This document shows positions 43,161 to 53,299 of a stretch of DNA of 64,000 bases, piece by piece. The stretch spans positions 3,426,501 through 3,490,500 of the forward strand of contig QLII01000001.1 of assembly GCA_003259005.1 (NCBI GenBank). The letters are read 5' to 3'. The notes beneath the pieces are model-generated. The model was not told where the DNA came from, did no database searches, and saw only the letters and a program-made list of their open reading frames with translations. Position numbers and translations under genes: made by a program. How positions within the stretch are numbered: position 1 is the first letter of the stretch; each line of letters starts with the position of its first letter. The stretch is from Spirosoma telluris. GTDB taxonomy: Bacteria; Bacteroidota; Bacteroidia; Cytophagales; Spirosomataceae.

Positions 43161-44126
43161 TTATAGATACTGGCCTTTGCTAAGGTAATTCGTTACATAA
43201 TCAGTGATTCCATCTTCAAGGGAATGGAAATGTTTCTCGTAGCCAATCGAACGAAGTTTAGACATGTTGGCTTGTGTGAAGTATTGGTACTTATCCCGGA
43301 TGTCGGCAGGGGTGTCGACAAAGTCAATTTGAGAGTCAAGACCGAGCGCGTAGAATGTATTCCTGGCCAGATCGAGAAACGTGCGGGCTTTGCCGCTACC
43401 TAGGTTATAAATGCCAGAGTTGCGCCGGTGATGCATGAGAAACGAACAGACCTCGACTACGTCTTTCACATAAACGAAATCGCGCATCTGCTCTCCATCG
43501 GCAAAATCAGGATTGTGCGACCGGAACAACTTCATTTGGCCCGATTTTTTTATCTGGTGATAGGTATGAAAAATTACAGATGCCATCCGCCCCTTATGGT
43601 ATTCGTTGGGGCCGTATACATTGAAAAATTTCAGCCCAGCCCAGAAGAACGGTTTACGCTCCTGCTCCAGCGCCCAGATGTCGAACTCATTTTTCGAGTC
43701 GCCATAGGGGTTCAGTGGTTTTAATTGAGGAATTAACGACTCGTTATCATCATAGCCTAATTCGCCAAGGCCATAAGTAGCCGCCGACGACGCATACACA
43801 AGCGGGATCTGATAGTCAATGCAACGATTCCAGATTTGTTTGGAATACTCAACGTTCAGGTGCTCAAAAATCTGGCGATCAAACTCCGTTGTATCTGTAC
43901 GGGCACCAATATGAAAAATAAATTCAACTTCCTGATAATTCTGGTCGAGCCAGTCGAAAAAATCCTCGCGATCAACCCGCTCCTGAATCTTTTTTCCAAC
44001 CAAATTTGCCTCTTTCTCGGGGTACGAAAAATCATCTACCGCAATAATAAAATTGAAGTTTTCCTGATTCAACTTGCTGATCAAACAGCTTCCGATAAAA
44101 CCGGCGGCTCCCGTAACGATAATCAT
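43161..44126 (-). CDS. hldD: ADP-L-glycero-D-manno-heptose 6-epimerase
   Basis: Extended SDR epimerase of 321 residues for heptose precursors of lipopolysaccharide. The NAD motif is VTGAAGFIGSCLISKL, with DDFSYPEKEANLVGKKI after it, and HIGARTDTTEFD. The catalytic Ser-Tyr-Lys is seen in ASSAATYG and PYGDSKNEFD. FFNVYGPNEYHKGRMASVIFHTYHQIK is the RfaD/HldD signature. It converges with the upstream kinase gene with only 3 bp between stops. Confidence 0.93.
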   Translation of the reverse strand: MIIVTGAAGFIGSCLISKLNQENFNFIIAVDDFSYPEKEANLVGKKIQERVDREDFFDWLDQNYQEVEFIFHIGARTDTTEFDRQIFEHLNVEYSKQIWNRCIDYQIPLVYASSAATYGLGELGYDDNESLIPQLKPLNPYGDSKNEFDIWALEQERKPFFWAGLKFFNVYGPNEYHKGRMASVIFHTYHQIKKSGQMKLFRSHNPDFADGEQMRDFVYVKDVVEVCSFLMHHRRNSGIYNLGSGKARTFLDLARNTFYALGLDSQIDFVDTPADIRDKYQYFTQANMSKLRSIGYEKHFHSLEDGITDYVTNYLSKGQYL

Positions 44127-44294
44127 AAAGTGGTGGTCGTAAACGTGTTCGTAGTGATAATTAGGTATGTATCAGCGCGAGTGAAGCAAAAACGCCCGTA
44201 AAGATACATGTTTTATATCGGACAATTGACTAGTAAATTTAGTGATTAAATTGTATTTTTTCAATATGATATAGAGTCAATGTTTAGCAGGCGT

Positions 44295-44330
44295 CTGTTC
44301 TATTGGTATACTTTTATACCGACAGAACAG
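44295..44330. promoter_or_regulatory. Palindrome in the queD promoter region
   Basis: 16-bp arms (CTGTTCTATTGGTATA, 44295-44310; complement at 44315-44330) with two mismatches and a 4-nt loop, ending 4 bp before the TACCTTTG element (44335-44342). The position covers the -33 region, so it could be an operator. Confidence 0.5.
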
Positions 44331-44334
44331 TTCG

Positions 44335-44342
44335 TACCTTTG
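44335..44342 (+). promoter_or_regulatory. -7 element TACCTTTG for queD
   Basis: Exact TAnnTTTG match, 53 bp before the queD ATG. Confidence 0.5.
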
Positions 44343-44395
44343 CACCTTATTTTCAAATCGGCGTTTCTGGCAACCGCCCCATCTAAACCAGAAAA

Positions 44396-44812
44396 ATGGT
44401 CTATATTAACAGAATTGAGCATTTCAACGCAGCCCACCGGCTCTATAATCCAGCCTGGTCGGAAGAGCGAAACAAGGAAGTTTTTGGTCCCTGTGCCAAC
44501 ATCAACTGGCATGGTCATAACTTTGAATTAATTGTAACGGTCAAAGGTGAACCAGACCCCGATACAGGCTTTGTCATTGATCTGAAAGTATTGGGTGACA
44601 TCATTAAACGGGAAGTTATTGAGAAAGTGGATCACAAAAACCTGAATCTTGACGTCGATTTTATGCAGGGTAAAATGGCCAGTTGCGAAATCTTCATCAT
44701 GGAAATCTGGAAGATTCTCGAACGGGCTCTTGAACCCATTACCGATGCCCACCTGCACCAGCTTCGTCTGATTGAAACCCCGAAGAATTTTGTCGATTAT
44801 TTTGGCGAATGA
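44396..44812 (+). CDS. queD: 6-carboxytetrahydropterin synthase (QueD/PTPS family)
   Basis: Protein of 138 residues that converts dihydroneopterin triphosphate to 6-carboxytetrahydropterin for queuosine-type deazapurines, or less likely to 6-pyruvoyl-tetrahydropterin. Zinc His residues are in IEHFNAAHRL and NWHGHNFEL, the catalytic Cys in FGPCANIN, and the DH pair in VDHKNLNLDV. The C-terminal LRLIETPKNFVDY completes the fold. No queC or queE is adjacent. A palindrome covers its promoter. Confidence 0.9.
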   Translation: MVYINRIEHFNAAHRLYNPAWSEERNKEVFGPCANINWHGHNFELIVTVKGEPDPDTGFVIDLKVLGDIIKREVIEKVDHKNLNLDVDFMQGKMASCEIFIMEIWKILERALEPITDAHLHQLRLIETPKNFVDYFGE

Positions 44813-44818
44813 GTTTTT

Positions 44819-44890
44819 ATGTAGGATGTAGGGTGTATGATATATGATGTGAAATTATCGGCCATACATCATACACCCTATATCATACAT
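44819..44890. repeat. Hairpin between queD and lpxB
   Basis: Arms 44819-44845 and 44864-44890 are 27 bp with a few mismatches, built of GTGTATGAT/GATGTAGG units. It lies between two co-directional genes. Confidence 0.75.
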
Positions 44891-44895
44891 CTTTT

Positions 44896-46014
44896 ATGAA
44901 CTACTACCTCATTGCCGGTGAGCGCTCCGGCGACCTGCACGGTGCGAATCTGATTCGGGCGATTCATCATCATGATCCCAAGGCAAGCTTTCGGGCCTAT
45001 GGTGGTGAACAAATGGAAGCCGCTGGGGCCGTGCTGGTACGCCACTATCGGGATATGGCGTTCATGGGATTTCTGGAGGTAGTTAAAAATCTAGGTACGA
45101 TTCGTCAGATTCTAAAGGAGTGTCAGGCCGATTTACTGGTTCACCGGCCCGATGCACTCATTCTGATCGACTATGCCGGTTTTAATCTTCGTATGGCACG
45201 ATTTGCCAAACGGCATGGCATTCGGGTATTCTATTACATCTCACCCAAAGTGTGGGCCTGGAATCAACGGCGAGCGCTAAAGATCAAGGCAAATGTCGAC
45301 CGCCTGTTCACCATTCTGCCGTTCGAGACTGAGTTCTTCGCTAAATACGATTACAAAGTCGATTACGTTGGTAATCCACTGCTCGATGCGCTGGCCGATT
45401 TCAAACCTGACCCCAACTTTCGGGCTAAGTCGGGTTTAGGCGAAGAACCCATTATTGCCCTGTTACCCGGTAGCCGCCATCAGGAAATTACGTCCATTCT
45501 GCCCATTATGCTGGAGACCACCCGGTCGTTTCCTGATTATCAGTTTGTGGTTGGCACCGTAAGTAATCTTCCAGATGAACTGTATTCCAGTTTATTGGCT
45601 AACTACCCAACCGTGAAACGGGTCGACGATGCCGCTTACGATTTGCTTCATGTAGCTACAGCAGCACTCGTTACATCGGGAACGGCCACGCTCGAAACGG
45701 CCTTACTGACTATTCCACAAGTAGTTTGCTATAAAACAACGGGCATAAGTTATGCCATTGCCAAGCGGCTCATTGCGGTACCATTTATCTCACTTGTGAA
45801 CCTGATTGCCGACCGGGAAGTGGTGAAAGAGTTGATTCAGAACGACCTTACTCCCGTTCGGGCAGCAACGGAGCTACAGTCTATTTTGCCGGGAAGTCCA
45901 GGACGAACAGTACAGCTAGCTGGCTATGCTGATGTGCAGAAAAAAATGGGCGAACCTGGTGCATCGGAGCGGGCTGGCCAATTGATGGTCGATGCGTTAA
46001 AGACGACTGGCTAA
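44896..46014 (+). CDS. lpxB: Lipid-A-disaccharide synthase
   Basis: GT19 glycosyltransferase of 372 residues that joins UDP-2,3-diacylglucosamine and lipid X. Motifs: YYLIAGERSGDLHGANLIRAI, MAFMGFLEVVKNL, YYISPKVWAWNQRRALKIK, VDYVGNPLLDAL, ALLPGSRHQEI and ATAALVTSGTATLETALLTIPQVVCYKT. Length and motifs fit LpxB exactly. It indicates a lipid-A-containing outer membrane. Confidence 0.96.
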   Translation: MNYYLIAGERSGDLHGANLIRAIHHHDPKASFRAYGGEQMEAAGAVLVRHYRDMAFMGFLEVVKNLGTIRQILKECQADLLVHRPDALILIDYAGFNLRMARFAKRHGIRVFYYISPKVWAWNQRRALKIKANVDRLFTILPFETEFFAKYDYKVDYVGNPLLDALADFKPDPNFRAKSGLGEEPIIALLPGSRHQEITSILPIMLETTRSFPDYQFVVGTVSNLPDELYSSLLANYPTVKRVDDAAYDLLHVATAALVTSGTATLETALLTIPQVVCYKTTGISYAIAKRLIAVPFISLVNLIADREVVKELIQNDLTPVRAATELQSILPGSPGRTVQLAGYADVQKKMGEPGASERAGQLMVDALKTTG

Positions 46015-46073
46015 TCCAGCTATCGTGGGATACCAATATCATGTAAATATGAATTTATAGTATACTATTTTAC

Positions 46074-46081
46074 TAAATTTG
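46074..46081 (+). promoter_or_regulatory. -7 element TAAATTTG for the glycosyltransferase gene
   Basis: Exact TAnnTTTG match, 31 bp before the ATG at 46113. Confidence 0.45.
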
Positions 46082-46112
46082 GCGTTGACACTCACCACAC
46101 CTTCGTCGTTCA

Positions 46113-47549
46113 ATGCCTTTTTCAATCTTCCCGATCCACATTTACAGATGTGTCCTATTCTTATTTTTAGCATCCTTATTCATCACATTCATCTACCGGG
46201 CAGCCTACTTTGATGAAGCCTGGTTTGCGGAAGAGTCTTTTTGGTTAATACGAGATGGTCAGGTACGATCCGAGTTGTTTCATGGTTATAATGGCTGGGA
46301 AAATGGCCTCTATGTATTCCACAAACTCTTTGTATATGCAGGTGCGCTAGTGATGTCGATCACTGGGATTTCCGTTGCTTCCAGTAAACTAGTCAGCATA
46401 TTCTTTGGCCTCTTAGGTGGCTATTTCGTTTGGCAATACGGTCAGAATAGATCACAAGAGCAGCAGTGGTTATCAGTAGTGCTCTATTTTGGGTGCGGTA
46501 CCCTGATTCGGTATATTTCTGTTAACCGACCCGAAGCTATGTGCATGACGCTCGGGTTTGCTTCTTATTTAGTACTAGACCCACCCGGTCCGTCGTCACG
46601 ACCAAAACCATTCATTGCAGGTGTGCTAGCGGGTTTAGCCGCTTTAACTCACCTTAATGGTATCATCTATTTACTAGCGGGCACTGGCTGGCTTTACCTG
46701 AAAACAGGATGGCGATCAACTAGTATGTTTGCCATAGCAGGTGCCCTAACGCTAAGTTTGTATGGTCTGGATGCCTTTCTGGATGGAAATCTGTCGATGT
46801 TAGTAAAGCAGTTTCTGCATGATCCTGCTACCCAGCAAAGCCTGCACCTGGGCGATAAGCTTTCGGTTATGGCCGATTATCATCGAATCTTTTTCTACGG
46901 TCAAAATGAGATTGCCTTAACGGTACTGGCTATCCTTTGTGGTCTTGCCTTTCGACGCTCTATTACGATAACGCAGCCAATTTTTCTGTATACTGTATTA
47001 CTGATTGGCTCCTTCTGGCTGCTTACCAAAAGTGTTACAGACATTTACTTTCTGCTGTTTGTCCCCTGGCTCGCTATACTGACCGCCCATTGGCTAAAAA
47101 CCTACTTACCTGCCCAACCCACTTGGCAGAAAAATACAGCCAGGATTCTGCTGATTCTCTACGGACTTATTGCTGCCATACAGTTCGGTACTGTTTTACT
47201 AGAAAACAAGAATGCGCTTGATACGGAGGCCCATAACGCCTTACTAGCTAATCACATGCCTAACAAGAATACAAAAGTCATTGCCCCTATCGAGTTCTTC
47301 TTTGGCCAGATGGATAATTACAAAATTCTGGGGTTAACCTATTTCTATTTACTCGAACGAGAAAAGGGAGTCATTTCCCTTGATACGTTTTTTCGTCAGG
47401 CAGATCAGGCCCAGGTAGAATACATCATTAGTGATCATCGGTTGAATGCGAGTTACGACATTCCGATTAAAGCTCCTGCCCGGATAGGTGCTTACCAGCG
47501 TATTTTCCAGGATAGCTGGAATACCATTTATGCGCGCCAACACCGGTAG
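46113..47549 (+). CDS. Membrane glycosyltransferase-like protein (GT39/ArnT-like, GT-C fold)
   Basis: Protein of 478 residues with about ten hydrophobic spans. The first loop has AAYFDEAWFAEESFWLIRDGQ, with the acidic DE pair typical of GT-C enzymes that use polyprenyl-phosphate sugars. The C-terminal part is a short soluble domain (about 390-478). Sugar and acceptor are not deducible. It ends next to a hairpin shared with the convergent lipoprotein gene. Confidence 0.75.
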   Translation: MPFSIFPIHIYRCVLFLFLASLFITFIYRAAYFDEAWFAEESFWLIRDGQVRSELFHGYNGWENGLYVFHKLFVYAGALVMSITGISVASSKLVSIFFGLLGGYFVWQYGQNRSQEQQWLSVVLYFGCGTLIRYISVNRPEAMCMTLGFASYLVLDPPGPSSRPKPFIAGVLAGLAALTHLNGIIYLLAGTGWLYLKTGWRSTSMFAIAGALTLSLYGLDAFLDGNLSMLVKQFLHDPATQQSLHLGDKLSVMADYHRIFFYGQNEIALTVLAILCGLAFRRSITITQPIFLYTVLLIGSFWLLTKSVTDIYFLLFVPWLAILTAHWLKTYLPAQPTWQKNTARILLILYGLIAAIQFGTVLLENKNALDTEAHNALLANHMPNKNTKVIAPIEFFFGQMDNYKILGLTYFYLLEREKGVISLDTFFRQADQAQVEYIISDHRLNASYDIPIKAPARIGAYQRIFQDSWNTIYARQHR

Positions 47550-47552
47550 AAT

Positions 47553-47615
47553 TTTCCACAAATGCCTGACCCTGTATCGATCAATTTACGATACAGGGTC
47601 AGGCATTTGTGGAAA
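47553..47615. terminator. Perfect 27-bp hairpin between convergent genes
   Basis: Arms 47553-47579 and 47589-47615 are perfectly complementary with a 9-nt loop, 3 bp after the glycosyltransferase stop. It can serve both that gene and the convergent lipoprotein gene. Confidence 0.8.
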
Positions 47616-47667
47616 GTTGATAAACGCACACCCTTGCCGGAACTAGCAGATGAAGAAATCAGAGCGT

Positions 47668-48105
47668 CTATTTCGTAGCCGTCAGTGTGAAGTCTGTACC
47701 CGCATCATCAGAGCCTTCGATGCTAATTTTGCTGCCACTAATTTTGGCGATTACATTTCCCTGATACTTTAACTCTACGTTACCGTTCGAAGCCTCTGAT
47801 ACCGATACACCCGTTGCCGAATCATCAGCGAAAACCTCGTTGGTCGATTTGTTAAGGATTGCCAATTGAATCGATACAGACGTAGCTGTCTCCCGAGCCA
47901 GGGTTATAGTGCCTTTCAAATTTGTGTCGCTGGCAGGGTAGGTTTTGCCGCCGGTCATAATCTCCGAGTATGTATACGTCCCCGCAATGCGGGCAGCCAG
48001 GTCAGGGGCTGGGGTAACGTCAGTCCCTTTTTTACAGGACGTTAGCGACGCAATAAAGAGCAGCATCAGCAAAGCTGAGAAACGGAAAGTTACTTGTGTT
48101 TTCAT
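47668..48105 (-). CDS. Lipoprotein of unknown function
   Basis: Protein of 145 residues with a lipoprotein signal: hydrophobic FSALLMLLFIASL, then LTSCKKG with the lipidation Cys at about 24. The mature part is beta-rich (AGTYTYSEIMTGGKTYPASD to SGSKISIEGSDDAGTDFTLTATK), a lipocalin-like or small immunoglobulin-like pattern. No named family recognised. Confidence 0.75.
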   Translation of the reverse strand: MKTQVTFRFSALLMLLFIASLTSCKKGTDVTPAPDLAARIAGTYTYSEIMTGGKTYPASDTNLKGTITLARETATSVSIQLAILNKSTNEVFADDSATGVSVSEASNGNVELKYQGNVIAKISGSKISIEGSDDAGTDFTLTATK

Positions 48106-48404
48106 TGTATTAGTGTTGTTTTGGTAAAAAGAGGAAAGGTTCTTGATCGGGCATTGCCGATTTGATGAAACAAAGTTGGTTGATCGACCTACGACAATGA
48201 AGGACTCCTCTGGCCAACTGCCAAATGAGTAGTTTCAACTGGAAAAACTGCCGAATGAACCGGAAGACGGCTCCTCAACTAAGGACTGATTTAGACAACC
48301 AGCTTGTCATAAGTTAGGGCAGAAACAGCGCTACTTACCAAGCCAATACGGCCTGTTATTCATTTCGGGTAGGTCTTAATCCTGGCCGCAACCAGTTTTG
48401 GGTT

Positions 48405-49417
48405 ATGAAAATGATTACACTCATCAACTGGGCCATTGTAGGCATCTACTTACTCATGCTGCTTCTGGCTTTCACATCTTCCAACTCGCAACAGGATGCC
48501 GCAGGCCGGGGTATGGCAGCCGGGCTTTTAGTTATGGCCTGTGTTTTTCTAGGGCTATTGGTAACGTTAAATCTCCTTCCTTACCCATTTGGCAGAATAA
48601 CAGCGATGATACTGGGAGGAGTACCATTAGTAGCCTACGTACTTAGCCAGGTAGTAGGCCCGCTCCTTTCAGACTGGCGCAGAAAGCGTATGAACATGAA
48701 CGGCGTAGTCAGGCCGATGGCTCTTATTATTTCAAGGATACGACTCGTCGGCAACTGGCCTCAGCTATTGCTCATTCAGATGTGAATCAACTACAAACTG
48801 GTTTGCATCAGCAGATTCCCAACTTGAATGACAGTGCAAACGAGCATATGACCCTGCTGGATTTTGCCACGAACCAGGCAAAGACAAGTTCATCGCCCAG
48901 CGCAATACTTTGCCTGGACTTATTGATGGCCAAAGGCGCTACTATCGAAAATGCGGATACGCTCCATCGGCCTAGCCACTTTCTGGCAATCGATGGAGAA
49001 CCGGCACTTCTGGAATGGTTTTTAAAGAAGGGAGCGAATCCGAATGCGAAAGATTCGCCCCATGGCAAGCCAATTCTTTTTGAGGCACTTTACCTAAGTA
49101 GCAGCGATCAATATAAAGCAACCAAAATAGCCTTATTATTAGCCTACGGTGCTGACCCAAATGCGACTCCGCCACACGATGAGTTGGCAGTCGATACGTC
49201 ACCGTTGCTTTATGCGGCCGATAATGAGCTGTGGGATGTTTGCCAGTTGTTACTGGACAAAGGGGCCGACCCGGCCTATAAAACACATAGTGGTCTCACT
49301 GTGCAGGCCGTAATGAATTACAAAGAAAAATCATACACGGAGGGCGGAAAAACTCCCCCTACGGAGCTGATCATGCTAAAAGAGCGGATAAATGCATTGC
49401 TAGCTAAGGCTTACTAA
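48405..49417 (+). CDS. Membrane-anchored ankyrin-repeat protein (frame break)
   Basis: Protein of about 338 residues after repair. The N-terminal part has three hydrophobic segments (INWAIVGIYLLMLLLAF, GMAAGLLVMACVFLGLLVTLNLL, ITAMILGGVPLVAYVLSQVVGPLL). A soluble part starts with DGSYYFKDTTRRQLASAI and contains ankyrin-like repeats: ALLEWFLKKGANPNAKD, ATKIALLLAYGADPNATP and VCQLLLDKGADPAYKTHSG. One C is missing near 48710; without repair it splits into two frames. A gene-free stretch of about 300 bp (48106-48404) lies upstream, in which nothing structured was seen. Confidence 0.75.
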
Positions 49418-49466
49418 TATGACGAATCGTTCCATCCTTTTCACGCAGATTAGGTTATCAATACCA

Positions 49467-49509
49467 AAAACCACAACCTGTTGCGTCAAAAGCTTCGGGT
49501 TGTGGTTTT
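49467..49509. terminator. Intrinsic terminator after the ankyrin gene
   Basis: Perfect 12-bp stem (AAAACCACAACC and complement) with a 19-nt loop and a T run, 50 bp after the stop. Confidence 0.75.
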
Positions 49510-49693
49510 AATTGATGTGGAACGGTAGCTAGCATAATCGGCCGGTTTAGTGGACAGGTGTCCGACGAACAGGGCGAGACACTACAGTTCCCACACCCAG
49601 CAACCGAGCACGCTCGGTTCGGAAAATGGTACGAATTTGTCTTGTCGTTTTCATTGTATTTGTTGTTTTGGTTTTTAAGAGGATAAATATTCG

Positions 49694-50454
49694 TTAAAAT
49701 TTTGCGGTCAGTCCAAGCTTCACAGCCGAAACACCATAACCGACTTCGGTAAAAGCACCAACTTTGGGGCTGAACATAAACCGAGCACCCAGATGCAGGC
49801 CTACCCACAAACCGCTGTTATACGAGCTTGAATAGTAGTAGTCGGAGTACCCGGAACCTGCATAACGGAATCCCAATGAGGCACCGATATAGGGATCGAA
49901 GCTACTTGTTTCCACATTGAGGGCCTCACCTAAGTGATACGAAGCGCGAGCGCCAGTGTAAGCAAAGTTGTATCCGCTGCCGTAATAGGCATAGTTGTAG
50001 TGGTAGTAATCAAGAGAGCCCCTACCGAAAAGTTATTTTTCACATCAGCCTCTACAGATACGCCCACGGGGAAGCCTCCCCCATAATACGTCGCCAGACC
50101 AACGCCCAGATTGACATATACATTCTTGTGGCTCCGGTATGCCGACGTTGCCCGGGAGCGAACAGGGGCAGTATGGGCTACTGGCTGCGGACGAGTCTCC
50201 GCCTGACGGGCAACGACTGGCGCCTGACTGGTTTCTGGAGCTGTCGCCTGCTGAGCCTGCGGTTGAGGCCTGGTAGCTGTGGTTGTAGCAACCACTGGCT
50301 TTTTCGCCGGGCTCACAGCAGATCGGCTAGCCGATGAAGTAGGCCGGGTTGCAGTTTTTGATACTGGACGACGAACGGGCTGTTGAGCCATTACCGAACC
50401 AATTGAGAGGGAAAGGGCAAGGGCTAAGGCCGCGAATTGAGTACTTGTTTTCAT
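49694..50454 (-). CDS. Outer-membrane beta-barrel protein with Pro/Thr/Ala/Gln-rich N-terminus (frame break)
   Basis: Exported protein of about 253 residues from the ATG at 50454. Signal peptide MKTSTQFAALALALSLSIGSVMAQ, then about 80 residues rich in Pro, Thr, Ala, Gln and Arg, then a Tyr/Gly-rich barrel (VYVNLGVGLATYYGGGFPVGVSVEADV to GLHLGARFMFSPKVGAFTEVGYGVSAVKLGLTAKF). The last strand ends in Phe, as outer-membrane proteins do. One G is missing near 50010; repair gives GALLDYYHYNYAYYGSGYNF. It is like small opacity-type barrels. Function unknown. Confidence 0.8.
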
Positions 50455-50793
50455 GTTGTAGTTGTTGTTTTTGGTTTTTCTCTGAGGAACGATACAAACG
50501 TACAACAACCCCTACCCGTCAGGCCAGAGCCTTGTGGGTGAACTGCCTAAAGAGCCTTCTGAACTGTACAGGAAATGCGGTGAAGTGGTTTTAATTTTTC
50601 AGTGACAGGTGCGTTCTCAACCAACCACTTTCAGAAATCTGTTCAGAAAGTTCACCTCCTTAATAGTGCTGTTTAGCCTGAAATAACACCGTTCATCGAA
50701 TGCGTTTCCCGCTGAATAGAGCACACTAACTTAATACAGGCCGATTCTCGTATATTTGTTTATCCTCCTAATAAACTGTCTACTACTTGATTA
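50455..50793. other. Divergent intergenic region, barrel protein / LytS-type kinase
   Basis: About 340 bp without an ORF. It holds two -7 elements: TACGTTTG on minus (50502-50495) for the barrel gene and TATATTTG on plus (50751-50758) for the kinase. No hairpin or box pair. Confidence 0.5.
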
Positions 50794-52133
50794 ATGACTT
50801 ACGAAGCCTGGTCTCCACTCTTTCTGGGTATGGTATTGGCAATGCTACTGGCTAATTCGGTTCAGTGGTTTATGTATCGGGAGCGCATCTACGGGATCTA
50901 CTCTGTTTATACATTCATATGGGCTGTTTACTTCACGATCAACCATTTTTTGTTGCCCACTAACATTTCCAATTTTTATAAACTTATCCTCTCTTACTCA
51001 GGCTATATTCTTTATCTGGAATTAGCTAAAATCTTTTTGAATCTTCGGGAACGCCCCAGGTTTCTGCGCTGGGTGATTTGGGTGCAATGGTTACTGGTTG
51101 CCTATTGTGCTGTTAAAACCTACATTTACCTATTCACCGATTTCTGGCAATCCAAATTACATACTATCCTGCTTCAGCCCGTCCGGTTTGCCTTACTGGG
51201 TGTAGGGGGCTATATCGTCTTTTCGTTTTTCCGCTCGAAAGACGTTGTTGCCCGATTTTTTGTTGCCGGAACCGCTTCCCTGCTGATTAATCATGCCATA
51301 ACTACTTTTTTGCTTATTCGGTCCTCCAATCTTAACCTACAGCTACCGTTTTGGCAACACCCCGATTTGTTCATTCAAACGGGCGTTGTGCTGGATTTAA
51401 TCTTTTTTTCGCTGGGCATTTCGTATCGTCACCGGCGTGAAGCAGTTAACAAGGCGGTTCTCGAAAAAGAACTGGAACGCGAACGCGAGCAGCACCACCG
51501 CGAATTTCTGGAAGCCGATCTGGCCTTGCAGCGTATGCAACAGGAAAAGACGGAAATGCAGATGCGAGCTCTTCAGAGTCAGATTAACCCCCATTTTCTG
51601 TTCAATGGATTGAATACGCTTTCATCATTAATTGACGAAAGCCCCAGTCAGGCCGGTGAATTTGTGGATGAATTATCGACTGTTTATCGCTATCTGCTGC
51701 GGAGCAATGAAAACGAATTGACGACCTTAGCGATCGAGCTACGCTTTATCAACTCCTATTTCCATCTGCTCAAAACCCGCTTTGGCCGCTCAGTTAGCCT
51801 AGAGGTCTTGGTTGATGAAACCTACAAGGAGACGCTTATCCGCCACTTACCTTGCAGTTACTGGTCGAAAATGCCGTCAAACATAACGTAGTGCTTAGCC
51901 AGAATCCCCTCAAAATTCGTATCCGAACCACAGACGAGCATCAATTGATTGTTGAAAATAGCCTCCAGCGGAAAACATTGCGGGTTGAGTCGAATGGAGT
52001 TGGTTTATCAAACATCAGCACTAAATACCGCCTATTAGGCCAATCGACCCCACGCATTGAGGAAAAAGACGGCTGGTTTCAGGTCACGTTACCTCTGCTT
52101 ATGCCACAGTCTATATCGGAGACTACCTTATAA
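50794..52133 (+). CDS. LytS/YehU-type sensor histidine kinase (frame break)
   Basis: Membrane kinase of about 447 residues. Six or seven N-terminal spans (FLGMVLAMLLANSVQWFMY to IFFSLGISYRHRREA) resemble 7TM sensor regions. A coiled coil (about 220-255) leads to the His_kinase motif LQSQINPHFLFNGLNTLSSLI with the phospho-His, then the HATPase (LLVENAVKHNV, NGVGLSNISTKYRLLG). One C is missing at 51840-51841; repair gives LIPPLTLQLLVENAVKHN. A LytTR-type regulator would be the usual partner, but none follows here. Confidence 0.88.
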
Positions 52134-52169
52134 AAAAACCTGCAGACCATGAGGTTCGCAGGTTTTTAT
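52134..52169. terminator. Intrinsic terminator after the LytS-type kinase
   Basis: Perfect 10-bp stem (AAAAACCTGC and complement) with a 14-nt loop and T run, starting at the stop codon. Confidence 0.75.
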
Positions 52170-52244
52170 TAGACAGCTAAAGGTGTACTGCCAAGGCAGT
52201 TACTGAAGTAAAATTAAGGAATTTTTCAGTAACTCCAATAGCTA

Positions 52245-53221
52245 TTATTGCTTGATAAACTCACGGTGATAAGCGGCCCGGTAAAGCTCTTCCTGGGGCA
52301 GGCTTTTGAAATATTCATAGGTTACACGCAATCCCTCAGCCCTGGCAACTTTAGGTTCCCATCCCAAAATTGCCTTTGCTTTTGTAATGTCGGGCTGGCG
52401 CTGTTTTGGATCGTCGGTAGGCAGGTCTTTGAAAATTAACTGCTGCGTTGTACCAGTGAGCTTGATAATTTCTTCACCAAACTCTTTAATCGTAATCTCC
52501 GACGGATTACCAATATTAACCGGGTAAGCGTAATCGCTCAATAACAGTCGGTAGATTCCTTCAACCAAATCATCTACGTAACAGAACGAGCGCGTCTGGC
52601 TCCCATCCCCAAAAACCGTCAGGTCTTCGCCCCGCAGTGCCTGGCCAATGAAGGCGGGCAATACACGACCGTCGTTCAGGCGCATCCGGGGCCATAAGTA
52701 TTAAAAATCCGAACAATACGGGTTTCCAGACCGTGGTAGGTATGGTAGGCCATGGTGATGGCTTCCTGAAAGCGCTTGGCTTCGTCATATACACCCGAGG
52801 CCCGACGGGGTTCACATTACCCCAATACTCTTCGGGCTGTGGATGGACATTGGGATCTCCGTATATTTCTGAGGTTGAGGCAATTAGTACCCGCGCCTTC
52901 TTTACCCTCGCTAAACCGAGGCAATTATGAATACCCAATGAGCCTACTTTCAGGGTCTGGATCGGAATTTTGAGGTAGTCAATTGGGCTGGCAGGGAGGC
53001 AAAATGCAGGATATAATCCAGTTCACCCGGAACGTGAATGTATTTGGATACATCGTGGTGGTAGAACTCGAAATTTGGCAGATGGAATAGGTGCTCAATG
53101 TTACGGATATCGCCCGTAATGAGGTTGTCCATTGCCATCACATGATAGCCTTCCTTAATAAACCGATCGCACAGGTGCGACCCAAAAATCCGGCTCCACC
53201 GGTAATTAAAACGCGCTTCAT
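52245..53221 (-). CDS. uxs: UDP-glucuronate decarboxylase / UDP-xylose synthase (four frame breaks)
   Basis: Extended SDR enzyme of about 327 residues that converts UDP-glucuronate to UDP-xylose. Motifs after repair: [65 protein letters not shown], the YxxxK site in [11 protein letters not shown] and the UXS signature [21 protein letters not shown], then [12 protein letters not shown]. Missing bases lie near 53181, 52994-52996, 52796 and 52688. The fragments alone look like a pseudogene, but every break is repaired by one base. It is downstream of ugd, which makes its substrate. Confidence 0.85.
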
Positions 53222-53239
53222 AAACTGCTTAGGAAAGTA

Positions 53240-53294
53240 TTAAACACAGAGACACAGCGTTTTATTTCTGTGTCTCTGCAAACTATGTGTTTAA
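53240..53294. repeat. Two-layer hairpin between ugd and uxs
   Basis: Inner stem CAGAGACACAG with complement (53247-53257 and 53268-53278) and outer TTAAACACA/TGTGTTTAA (53240-53248 and 53286-53294). Units are of CACAGAGACACAG type. It sits in the 78-bp gap of a two-gene operon. Confidence 0.6.
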
Positions 53295-53299
53295 AGTAA

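Noticed and set aside
43428..44201. Plus-strand ORFs opposite hldD
   Set aside because: They are shadow frames of a well-conserved epimerase.
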